In this document: positions 18,675 through 29,592 of the stretch, in pieces
Layout: each line of letters starts with the position of its first letter
Position numbering within the stretch: the first letter of the stretch is position 1
Origin: Macrocystis pyrifera
Lineage: Eukaryota; Sar; Phaeophyceae; Laminariales; Laminariaceae
Assembly (NCBI GenBank): GCA_031763025.1
Contig: JASSKH010000005.1
Location: 9,952,849 to 10,016,848, forward strand
Reading direction: 5' to 3'
Length of the DNA: 64,000 bases
Made by a program: the position numbers and the translations under genes
Notes under the pieces: model-generated
What the model was told of the DNA's origin: nothing
Database searches by the model: none
The model's input: the letters and a program-made list of their open reading frames with translations, nothing else

Positions 18675-21600
18675 CTATTTGGCGCTAGGAATGGACACAC
18701 GCGCAGCGTCTGCTGACGATATCTGCCCCCTCTCGCCTGCCACTGCGGCAGAGCCACAAGATTCACTCCCCTGTTCTGCTGGATTGTTCAAATAGTCGAA
18801 GCTGTTCCAAGTCAGGGCCAGAGTTCCAGCCATCACTACGGCTGGCAGGATAAACACAAAGTGGAAATCTACCCAACCTCTAGCAGACGGGGATATTGAC
18901 CACGCAAACATTGTTGAGAAACTTGCAGGCCCCACGAAGCGACCAAGGCTCTCCACGGTGATAAACAAGCCGCTGAACTTTCCGCGCTGCTGGTGCGGAA
19001 CCACGGTTGTTGATGCAACCGTCAAGATTAGCATGACCTTTGGCAAAACGAGGGATGGGAGGCACGGGGGTCGCAAATCGTTTGCCATTTAAGCACCATT
19101 TTTCACGCGGTTCCTACGTACGTCTATTTTCGCCCGTGTCACCAGAGGCTCCGGCGCGGAAAATCGACGTTTGTCTGTCTGATCCTTCCCTTTCCAGTAG
19201 CTCCAGACTTAGACATTGTGTTTTCTCGAATTTCACAAAGTCAAACGTTTCGATGCAAAGCGATTGACACGTGGTGGCCCCATACGGTCATGGTGCAATG
19301 TTTTTATTTTTTAGACCACAACCCAAGAATGCGTTCCTCGCTGATAGTTTCCAGTCCATCGATACCCTTTGTAGCTTGTTCAAAAGGGTGTAATTAAGCT
19401 TAAATGTGATCGACTGAAGGGGGGCAGCGAGGTCCCGCGCGTGCTACAGTTAGTAGGGCAATACGTGTCAGTATCAACGACCACACGCGCGGGACGTGTC
19501 AATGCCTTCCATGCCCTGGTTGGCCTTAGAGCAGCGCGTACAAACTCTCACCGCAGACAGGCAGCAAATGGCGAGAACGTTGGTCACCGTCAACGCCACG
19601 AAGAGGCTAGTGTCGCTCCAGCTGAAGAGTCTTGCGCAAGGAACGGCAAGGAAAGCAGGCACGCCCATTATGCAGCCAACGCGCTGCCAATTTACAACGC
19701 CTACCTTTTCGGTTACATGGGGGATGATACCGAGCTGCAACACTATGAGGATTAAGCCGGCCACGCCCAAAACCTGAACACGCGACGGGTACGAGGTCAT
19801 CAACGTGCGAGCCATGACAGATGCGTTGAGGGAAAACGGTCCAAAAACGTGGGTGAGGCTGACGTAGAGCTGCGGGGCTCTGCTTTGGATCGATTGTAAT
19901 TTGTAACTGCCGAGCGCAGACAACTTGAAAAAAAAATAAATCCAAAGTTGTCGTAAAAGCTGCACGGACATTGCCGCCTTGCATTTGCGGTCTGTGAGAA
20001 ACGGCAGCAAGCTGATCACAAGTAAGTATGAAAAATAAAATGGTGCGAGCACTACAGGAACACTCCAACCGCTACCCACCACTCCATGAGCTGCACAAAG
20101 GATGCCACCCATGACGTATCTGGGTGTAGGATACTGCATCTTTAGCACAGCTTCACCAGCACGTTGAAATATGTAAACCGAGCGACATTGAGCACCGACT
20201 ATGCCAAGCAAGCTTGCCTTCCCGATCTGATGCGTGCCCCACCCAAGCCCTCCAGCGCTTGGGGTGCTGAGGGCCCAAAGAGGAAAAACCTCGTCGAAAC
20301 CGATGCCGACCATCTTTCCTCCAGGGTGTAAGGGCAGGGTAGGCGGGAACCGATCATATTGCAACGGAATTTACAACCGGCGGAAAAGCGTTGGTTGTGT
20401 TGAATCCAATGCGCGCAAGCAGTCGAGGTATTAGTAGGTCGGCGTAGGGGAAGAGGAGGTTGTCGTACGACCTCGGGTCAGCTTATACTCTGAATTGAGG
20501 GCAACACTGTATACATCGAAAAAGTCTGAGCGTTGTTGTGCGTAAGCTCGAGAAAATATGGGCTACAAGAGGCGAGCATATATAGACTACATATATTACT
20601 TATATCATCCTATCATTGTTTTGGGTAAATATATGCATCGAGTTCAGCACCACGATCGTGGCGCTCGATTGTGCAAACATGGCCGTGTTGCTTGCACATC
20701 ACGAGCAGTATCCAACAAAATATGATGATAAATCGCAACAGGAGAAAACAAGCAGAACGTATATCCTGCGATTGACTTGTCCTGAGAACTTGACAAGAAG
20801 TTCACAAAAACAGACCTTCGAGAATCGTTATTCGGAATGACTAGTGTCGCCACGCTGCGCAACGGTGTGCCTTCAAAGCCTCCCACATGCGACTGAAAGC
20901 TAGCTGGGTTATATTACTCGATCGAAAGCCAGCTGGGTTACGTCAAGCGACATTGTTTGAGACATGGAGCAATATCAGGATACCAACGACCCGTCTAGCT
21001 TTTTTTATGGCAGCTCCCAGCCCTACCGAAGCTGCTCGACCGCCTTCACAGGACGAAAGGTATTGAGTCTCATTGGTATAAGCCCAAGTATCATAATCGG
21101 GCTTAATTAAAGACATCAAGACATCGCGTTGCAGCGAACGTCTGGTCCTACTCCGGCGAACTGCAGATACGGCATCATCTGTATTAATGCCCCCTTTCTG
21201 CTTCCTGCCCAAATGCTCTTACCTGCACCATGCAGGCAATCGCCAAGATTATCTTGATGCTCGGTAAAGCAAGTATTCCGCCCGGACCCCATACACCGAC
21301 ATATTCCCGGTCACCGTTCGGTTGAAGCACGGTATCATTATCATGGTCGGTGCTAGTGGGGCTTTTATCGTTGGAAACGCCTGTTTCGGTGGCATCCAAG
21401 CTAGCAGCCAGTGTGCGATCATCTGATGGAAAGTCGTACTTCTGTGTCGGCTTCCCGGTTGTGTTGACGGATATAAGCTGCATCCTAGACGGACCTCTGA
21501 CCACGAAGTCAGCTCCCTCATTTCCGTTGGTCTTGCCTGGGGAAGAGATGGCCGGCAAACGTTTTTGTTGAGGCGATTGTTCCTTCCTCCCGGCATAGCC

Positions 21601-24600
21601 CTCGAAATCCTCGCAATTCAAGAGAGCTCTGCTTCCCTGCCGGTGACCTCGTTCCGGAATAGCATCGTTCTTGCGAGATAATTCCGACTCGTTGTATTTG
21701 CTATTCAAGTGCACACGTATGGCGCAACAGGTTGCGGGGAAGGGGATACATTTAGATTATTGGGCGACGGGCGGCTCGTTGCACACTTGCCCTGCGAAGT
21801 CCATAGCTACCCTATCTCCTGCCTTGCGATTCGCCGCAAGACGAGATGCGCGCTCATGATTTACCGCAGCAGTTGCAAATGCATGAATGTGATGGTCCGC
21901 TACGAGTATTAGCACGCATACCTAGTAAATAGATGCAGGCATACGTGCATACATGGATGCAAACATCACGACTGACCGAGAATAAACCGGGTTACAGTGG
22001 TTACAAAAATATGTCCAGTAGCAAGTTATTGCTTCAGCCAGCCCAAACACGGCGTCGTGAGTGCAACCTGTGCCAAACACAACAAATGGAGCAAGTCAAA
22101 GCATTGTGGCGCCGCGATTACACGACACCATTGGCCACAAACCATTCATCAATCGCCCCTTGGGCACGCTAAGACCTGACTACTTCGAGGGCGCAAACTA
22201 CAGCGGGAACTCGTCTTGATTCACCAACTATGGTCCCGTTCGGCCTGACGTCTGCTGTCTATCTTGGTTTCAGGAACATAGGCGACCACCAGCGGTAACA
22301 TCAACAGTGCAAGTAAGGCCCCAGTCAGGTTCGGAAGCAGGAATGGGTACCTGCCGACGAGCACACGGCACGTTTGAGGGCAAGTTAGGGAAGCCCGAGG
22401 TCGCAAAACGAATCGTCCAGCCACGTTTCGTAAATGCGCGATATAGAATGGAGACATGCGATATTATTCGGTGTTACTTCTACGCGCCAATAACATATGA
22501 GTGGAATCGACGACACCGACACGACGTACACACACTTGTAGCACCCCACTGAAGCCAATGCTGTGGAAACGGTTGTTGCTACAATTCAAACAAAACTAGA
22601 TGCCAACACAGCGCTTCGTGCACGCAGTATGGCAAGACGCTACAGTACTGTACGAGTCAGAGCCGAAACACGTACGTGGCAAAAACCCCAGTGGCAGAAA
22701 ATAATCTCGGGTAAGTCAGAACCGGCTGCGCTAGCAGTCCCCCGATCGCTGTGCCAGTCACCAGGCCGGCGCCGCGGGAACCTGCAAGCAGCCGTCGAGC
22801 ACGAGCAGTGCAGTAGATGGATGAGCTGAAAGAGGTGCACCTCAGAGTTTGTGAGGGTTGTTACTTGAGGAGCTTTATTCTCCGCTCCAAAACCTTTACG
22901 TATGACCTTGAGAAAATGAAGGTGAAGCCGGATAACAATGACCATATCGAAACATGGGGTAAAACGTTTACGGTGATGATGTTCCAGCGATGTTGAGTAC
23001 GCCCTGAGTTCAGGAGCTTCGTTACCCAAAAATATTTTAGCCGTAAAGTGTCACCCGTATCGAAGCACACGCCAGTATTGCGGTGAGACAACAAGCATGG
23101 CACGATTATGGCATAAGTGGGTGCTGGAAATATGCGACTGCTTCTGCTCGCGCGACTGGCAGGGTCTTCGTGCCCTGTCTTTCGCAGCGTGCCAGGTCTA
23201 AACCTTTCCGTCACGCTGAGGGTGGACGCGTCAATATCACCGACGTGCGCTATGCTCGAACTTTAATCAACTCGTGCGGAACAACTTGAACGTCGGTGGC
23301 TGAACAGCGCCCGGAATCGGGCAAAGTTTGTCTCGTCAACGAGCGCGATGCGTGTTAAGGTTGAAGGCACCCCACCTAGGCTTTCACCTCTACTTCGACA
23401 AACTAAAAGGTCGACATCCCGGTTTTACAGGTACGAAGCCGCAGTAAACCCCTTCGAGATATTCCGAGTTAATATTCGGGTGAAGGGTACAGTTTGCCAG
23501 GGGTGTTTCGGTTTGCCTGAGGTTCGAGGATGGGTGTACTAGCTGAAACGTGAGCGAAGGCACCCTCGTAAGCGTGTGCGTTCCATTACTTGTATTTTTC
23601 AACTGCCCCATGGGAATCCCATGGAACACACTGCCATGCGAATCCCCATGGGAGTTCCATGGAAGCGCCATGGGTGTTGGGGTCCCATAAAAACTCATGG
23701 GAGTCCCATGGGACCCCATGGAAAACCTACTGGTATAGAATTGCCCTGAAAGTCCCATGGGCTGTCTACGGGTGTCCCATGTGAGCACTGTGAATACATC
23801 GGAGTCTCATGTAAGACTCATGGCAGTCCTGTAATGCACTCGGGGACCGGTGCGTTAGGGGGTCGGCATAGGGGATATTGGCTAAAAGACTTCTGGAGCA
23901 GGGGATCGCTTTAGTACTTTGTGCTAGGGGACTGACTTTCAACGTATTTTATTTTGTCCCATAGAACTATGATCTGGAAGTAAGTCCCGTAGGGGTTCCA
24001 TGGAGGATCCGCACACCAGCCCCCTAAACCATGGGAGGCCCATGGGAATTCCATAGGCCAGCACTAACAATCCATGGGAGCACTAAAAACCCATGGGAGC
24101 CCCGTCGGAGTCCCACGTGCCAGGACTGAAAACCCTTGCCAGTCCCATGGAAGACTACAAGCTCATGGAAGGGCTATGGAAGTCCCATGGGGAACCCATG
24201 TGAAGTCCATGGGAACACAACAAACCCTCAGAAGGCTCATGAAGGTTCCATGAGAGACCGAAGGTAGTTTCACGGAGGCACTTCAAACACATGCGATTCA
24301 TTGGGAGTCCCACATGAATCCTATAGGAATCACTGTAACCCCAAATCCCATGGGAGTCCCATGGGAAGAATATGTGAGCACAAACACAACTAAGGGAGTC
24401 CCATGCGAGTCCCATGGACCATTACCGCAAACCCTTGGAAGGTCCATGGGAGACCCATATAACTACTAGTTGGAAGACGAACGAACCCATGGGGTAATAG
24501 TGCTGTCGTATGGGAAGTCCATGGGTCTCTTATGAGCTCGATACGCTACCACGCGTCCCTCATGGGGCTTTCAAGGGATAATTATGATATGCTCCCAAAG

Positions 24601-27600
24601 GTACACATGAGACACAGTACTGGCCCATGGGTCTCTGATGGAACTTCGATGGAGCTCCCATGGGTTTATTCCATGGAGCTCCCATGGATTGACAGTCCTC
24701 CCATGGGTCTCCAGTGGGGCTCCCGTGAGAATTCTATGGGTAACACATGGGATTCCCACACGTTCACGGTGCTGGCCCATGGATTTCCCGTGCGTTAACA
24801 GTGATGTATCTCAAAACTCCCATGGGTTCCTGTGGGACTCCCGTGGAGCTCTCATGGGCTTGCTTTGCTTCCATAGGCCTACCAGACGTGTTCTATGGGG
24901 TTTCCATGGATCTTCCATGGGTTTATTGTGTTCCCGTGGGATTCCCATGATGCTCTCATAGGGTGTTATAGTGTTGATTCATGGAACCCCCTCGGCTCTG
25001 CCATGGGATTACCATGGGACTTCGATGTCTGTGCTCTTCCCATTGGTCTCCCATACAACTACCAAGGGCTTACAGTGCTGGTCCATGGGACTCCCACGGG
25101 GCTCCCGTGGGTTTGCGGTGCTCCCATGGGTCTTCCATTGGCCTTCCATAGCACTCCAATGGGTTTCGAATGCTTCCATGGGTTTCCTTTGGGATCCACG
25201 CGGAATTCTCAGTGATAGCCCATGGGTCAACCATGAATCTCCCATGGGTATCCCCTCCATGGGTCATGGACCTTCCATGGGTCTATAGTGCTATAATAGA
25301 TCTCCCATGATATTCCCATGGGACATCCGTGGGTCTCTCGTGCGTTTAGTGCTTGTCCACAGAACTCCCATGGGTCTCCCATGGGAGTCCAATGAGCTTT
25401 TCATGGGATCATAGTACACTCCCATGGGACTCCCATAGAACTCTCGTGGATATCCATTGGTTGTTCCTTCGGTCTCCAGTGGGACTTCCATGGGACTCAC
25501 ATGCCCCATGAGAGGCACGCCAAAGCACCTATAGAAATATATATATATATATATGCATCCTCGTCATGTTGGCTCTTCAGCATCGGCAGTATTACAATAT
25601 CGTATCGTCGTGGAGGCTACCATGTCAGTCGAAGCGAACGAGGGTCGAGAAGTCGTGCGTTAGGTCGTTTCATCTCCAGGTTTACTGCAGCAGCGGCAAC
25701 AACCGTACACGTCAGGGACTACTGAAGCTCGAAGTCGGTGGTGTGGGGAATTACAAGTACGAAGTAGGTCCCTACACAATTGCGACACCTTTTGAACTAC
25801 TATTATGTTCATCGATGGACATAAAAGGGCCGATCGTTGTTGCCGGCGGAAGCTACATCAGTTCGAAAAATCGATTCCCCGGTGCGGGTGTGAATCACTT
25901 CCAGTCTCACGAAACTTCGGTGAGCTTGCACTGTTTCATGTGTCGGTCGCGGTTAGTCCCCATCTTCAACAGAACTGCAATCATGCGAACCCCGAAGAGG
26001 CAGATCCACCAACCGCCAGTGGTGAGAGGCGTCACAAAATGAAACCTCATACCGCAGGGCCTCACCTGCAATGTACGCCATTCCCTTTACTACGTGCTCC
26101 GGCCCGCAAATCTCGTGGATCAGAGTTCTCACTGCAGGCATGATACCATTCAGCAACCCAAGGATGAATCTGCGCAACCGGTACGTATGAGCGTTGATTA
26201 TCGAGGTTGTACTTGACCACATCGTTCACGCGTAATTTCCCGGACGCATTGTTTACCGCCATCTAGTGTATCAGGGGCGAAACGTTTTTTGCGAAAACAG
26301 GATCTTTCACATGTCCTTAAATAGATCACGCAGAAATACGCATTTTACATGCAACCTACTGTAGTTATGGTGCACCCAGTGTTAAGCACAAGATGAACAA
26401 AGACGGGTCGATCTTGACGAGGAATGTGTTCCACGGTTTTTTAGTATTTTCCCGAAATTTCGAAAAATGCCAAACATACTGAAAAAACCTGAAAAACACT
26501 CCTCGTTAAGATCGACTCTGAGGAGCCGGCCTGAATCGGTTGTTTCAACAGCAAGTCTTCAGACCAGATTCTCTGGAGGGGGCGGTTGGCCTATTTTGCC
26601 CAATACACAACATCGAAATCATTGGTTAGGAAAGCACTCAGCGTTAGCATCATTCCACGCAAGTTAACAAGAACGACTGGGTCTCACGCTCATGACTATT
26701 AAAGGCGGGCATCGTAGGAGGGAAGGTACGTTGCTGACGTGGTCGGCGTGCGTTCGAGCTATAAGGACGATCATACGAAACAAGACATACTTTTATATGT
26801 ATGTATATATGTGCGCGCACCTTGAGGCTATGGCCCACACAAAGCTGCTGGAAAAGCCGAAGCTAATGGAACAGACAATGATCGCCGACAGGCCAATGAT
26901 GAGTACAGGTTTCCGCCCGATAACGTCAGTCGCGTAACCCCAAACGTAGCCGCTCAAGAATCGGCCAAACGTGAAAGAACTCGCGATGTAGCCGGCGTAG
27001 TACCCTGTCACAAGAAACATTCCCGTACAGCGGCCGCCACAGTCAATGTGGTGGCGAAACCCCCCACCCAGCGAAGTGTGTTCAACTCATTGGGTTCTGT
27101 ACTCCCGTGCCTTTTGCAGCGCAGAGAAAAACGATTTCAGTTTCTTCGGTGGCGTGGGGGGTGGAAAAAAGCACTGCCCTGAGTCTCCCAGCCCTGGCAC
27201 AAGGTATTGACAGGTCCTTCGAATGATAGGGGGCTGGCAAAGTATGAACGTGAGCAGTTGCCGTGGGCAGACACTCCTTTGCCTTCATGGGTAGGTAATA
27301 CATAGTGGTCGCCGTGTTCTTCTGATAGGTCAGTGCACAGAAATACCAAAGAGTCTGCCAGCAAACGTACCCGGCTTCAGCTAAACTGAACCCCGTGTTC
27401 CTCTACGAAACCCAGTATCCCGCACCTGTGGACCAAACAACGCGTGCACAGCTGTGGACAGACTAAAACACCATCCAATGTTCCTAGGGTAACCGTCTGT
27501 CACAAGGGGCTTAGTTGGTTGTCATTTCTGCATCAGTCACCGACGACGCCCGGTTAAATGGGCGCGCGCGGGAGCACCACCGGTATACAAACGACCGTAG

Positions 27601-28068
27601 GCACATTTGCCGCTGCGTAATATGCGCATTACCAGTCCTGGCGCCTGTTCTATGGGCAATTAGTCCTTCCAACCCGTACCCTACTTGTTGGTGTAGCTCG
27701 CGAACCATGCCAACCTCGACAACAAACTCCAAAGTGCGTCCTTGCTTGCGACAACAAGCTTGAATGCGAATACTGACATGCCACACAACTCCTGCGATGT
27801 AGACGGCCATTGCCGTATAGGTGGCAGTAGAACTCAATCCTCATCTATGTTTTGCTTCACCTGATTCGTTGATCGTGGACAAACCCAACAGGTCCTTGAC
27901 CATCATCCCAACGTACGGAAAGAGGTTTACCAGCGTGTAGCAATTCACAGTGAGACAAAGAGCCAGGATGGCCACCGGCCAATACGGAAACGCTTTACCG
28001 ATGGCATGGTATTGGGCGGCCGTCTTGGTCTGGTTTAGTGCTCTCCCGTTGGTCCGCCCATGACGCAT
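18675..28068 (-). CDS. Major-facilitator transporter, ZIF1/DHA1-like, nine exons
   Basis: A multi-pass membrane transporter, probably proton-coupled; the substrate is unknown. Exons in transcript order: 27861-28068, 26821-27004, 26066-26169, 22676-22781, 22225-22350, 21223-21700, 20200-20313, 19552-19773, 18675-19037. All eight introns are GT-AG, and the phases join to about 634 residues. Landmarks are TM1 (WPVAILALCLTVNCYTLVNL), the junction NES-GYYAGYIASS, MFS motif A (GYATDVIGRKPV), YPFLLPNLTGALLALLMLPL, a hydrophilic central loop (exon 6), PSAGGLGWGTHQIGK, HQQRGKFSGLFITVESLGRF, and stop TAG at 18675. A pyrimidine tract plus CAG at about 28093 could be an acceptor, so a further 5' exon is possible. 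Similarity to plant zinc-induced facilitators is by pattern only. Confidence 0.85.
19432..19495. repeat. Perfect 12-bp inverted repeat in intron 8
   Basis: GTCCCGCGCGTG (19432-19443) and its exact complement CACGCGCGGGAC (19484-19495) enclose a 40-base loop. It lies in the last intron of the transporter gene. Confidence 0.7.
23600..25510. repeat. CATGGG-rich array, head-to-head, in intron 3 of the transporter
   Basis: Dozens of CCCATGGG palindromes are linked by short spacers. From about 23.6 to 24.46 kb the linkers read GGGAGTCCC-like. From about 24.5 to 25.5 kb they read as the complement (GGGACTCCC, GGGTCTCCC). The array therefore switches orientation near 24.48 kb. Longer units of roughly 70-90 bp recur around the phrase CAGTGCTGGCCCATGG. 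Open frames in it (MGLPW-type) are by-products of the repeat. Confidence 0.85.
26405..26518. mobile_element. MITE-like inverted-repeat element in intron 2
   Basis: The ends GGGTCGATCTTGACGAGG and CCTCGTTAAGATCGACTC are near-perfect inverted repeats. Imperfect pairing extends about 45 bp into each arm. No coding capacity. It lies between exons 2 and 3 of the transporter. Confidence 0.6.
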
Positions 28069-28747
28069 GGCTCGCTCGATGAAATTACCTGCGGCATGTT
28101 TCGGCCGAAAGGAAAAAAGGTGGAGTTGGGGCGTGTCAATGTTGAGTGGGATGCTGCTGGTCAGAGCCGCGCATGAGAGTTAAGACCATCACAGTATTCA
28201 GTATGAGAGACGACAAAGTCTCAGCAGCAGGCTGTAGACATCTAATCGCTGCTTGGTATTTCAGCCATCTGGTACATGTAGCCAATAAACACAGCAACTA
28301 CGTACGAAAGTCTGATGCATGTCATACAGCTGTGCTTCAAGACAGCTTGGTATATTTATACCTGGTATGTGATAAGCGGTAACCTGCAGTTTTTTTTGCT
28401 GTATATGTCAAAATGTTGCTCAATAATACATTCGAGTTTGGACTGGGCTGTCAATTGTCTACTGTGATGCCGGTCCGATGAAGAACCCGCATACAGTACG
28501 AGTATATCGGTAGAAACGTCCGGGAATATTCAGAGTGCCAGAAACACTTAGTTTCTGGGGTCGTGGAGACAAGGGTCGCGTTTCTTGTTTCGCTATGTTT
28601 CGTCGAGTTGCGATCGATTGTGTACCACACACATATCGTCTCTCTCTGCTTCTGTGCCTCGTGATTCCTCTTGAAGCCCCACGACTCAACACCACTGGCC
28701 TCGGGTCACCAGTACACCATCTACGTCATTTGCTCACACGAGTTCAC
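28069..28747. other. 5' flank of the transporter gene
   Basis: It contains a possible splice acceptor at about 28093 and otherwise no recognisable motif. An upstream exon or promoter may lie here. Confidence 0.35.
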
Positions 28748-28996
28748 TGAACAGCAACCTCAGTGTCTGCCTCTTGGCTATCGGTACCGTATCTCGTCTG
28801 GGCATCAGTGAGTGGGTCAATCATCGCGTACATCATTAGCGTCATGTTGATATGAACGCCACACGCCAACATGCTGAATGTCAGATACAATATATTATAC
28901 GTTGGCAACCACCACGTACCATATAAACATACATGACAATGCTAAGTACATTAGCTACTGCAAGAGCAGACATGATTCGTTCTCCGTGTAGCAGCA
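28748..28996 (-). CDS. Candidate last two exons of an unidentified membrane protein
   Basis: One segment (about 28917-28996) reads NGLTDLLLHGERIMSALAVA then NVLSIV and can end at a GTATGT donor. The second (28748 to about 28848) starts after TTCAG. It reads MLACGVHINMTLMMYAMIDP, then LTDAQTRYGTDSQEADTEVA, and ends in a TGA stop. Joined in phase they give a hydrophobic helix and a polar tail. An in-frame TGA just upstream of the first segment coincides with an AG acceptor. Further 5' exons would lie to the right, where the gypsy B LTR begins. The family is not recognised; a second transporter is one possibility. Confidence 0.35.
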
Positions 28997-29384
28997 AATC
29001 AGTCAAACCGTTCGTTGCTCATTTTTTCCAACCCTTACCCCAAGGATAACCGCAACGAGCTGTTATAACACCCTGGGCTGGGTGATCAATCGATCTATTG
29101 CTCCCGGTGGGTCAATAGGCAACAACCCCACACTTGAAGTCGTCGAGGAAACGGTTTCTCGAACGGGTGTGCATCCTAAAAAAACTTGTTCTACCTGGGT
29201 CCCCGGGAACGAAGTTTGAGTAGGCATGTACCGTATGGTCTGTTTCTTTTCCACCAGAACAACTATCCTCGTCTCTGAAAATAGAACTCGTCCTCTGGGA
29301 TATATTTATGCCTTGTACTGTCTGTTTTTGTTGAAGATGGAACTTCGATCGTCCACGTCGTGTTACGGGATTGCCTCAAGAGAC

Positions 29385-29592
29385 CTCGAGAGGTCGGTGA
29401 ATACCTGAGTTTAGGTAATTATATCTGAACCCATCGGGGTCAGTCTCCTGTCTGCTTCGTGACCGAATTGTGGAACACAGCTGTTCTTCTTATATATCTA
29501 AGCAACCAATACACGTGAGTAACAACGGCAACCTGCTCGATAGGCACATCTGGCAAGGGATTCTACGTGTCTCAATCTGGGTATATTTACAC
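29385..29592 (+). repeat. LTR relic of gypsy element B
   Basis: CTGTTCTTCTTATATATCTAAG and the following CAACCAATACACGTGAGTA match the minus strand of the LTR at 16531-16799. A TGGCATCG just after the end resembles the primer-binding position of element A. Confidence 0.65.

Noticed and set aside
24638..25288. Long plus-strand open frames encoding MGLPW/SHGxP-type repeats
   Set aside because: They arise from the CATGGG repeat itself; the mirrored frame appears on the opposite strand in the other half of the array.
29063..29254. Minus-strand open frame as another exon of the 28.75-29.0 kb candidate gene
   Set aside because: No splice donor in the phase required by the next segment, and it overlaps the probable LTR of gypsy element B.
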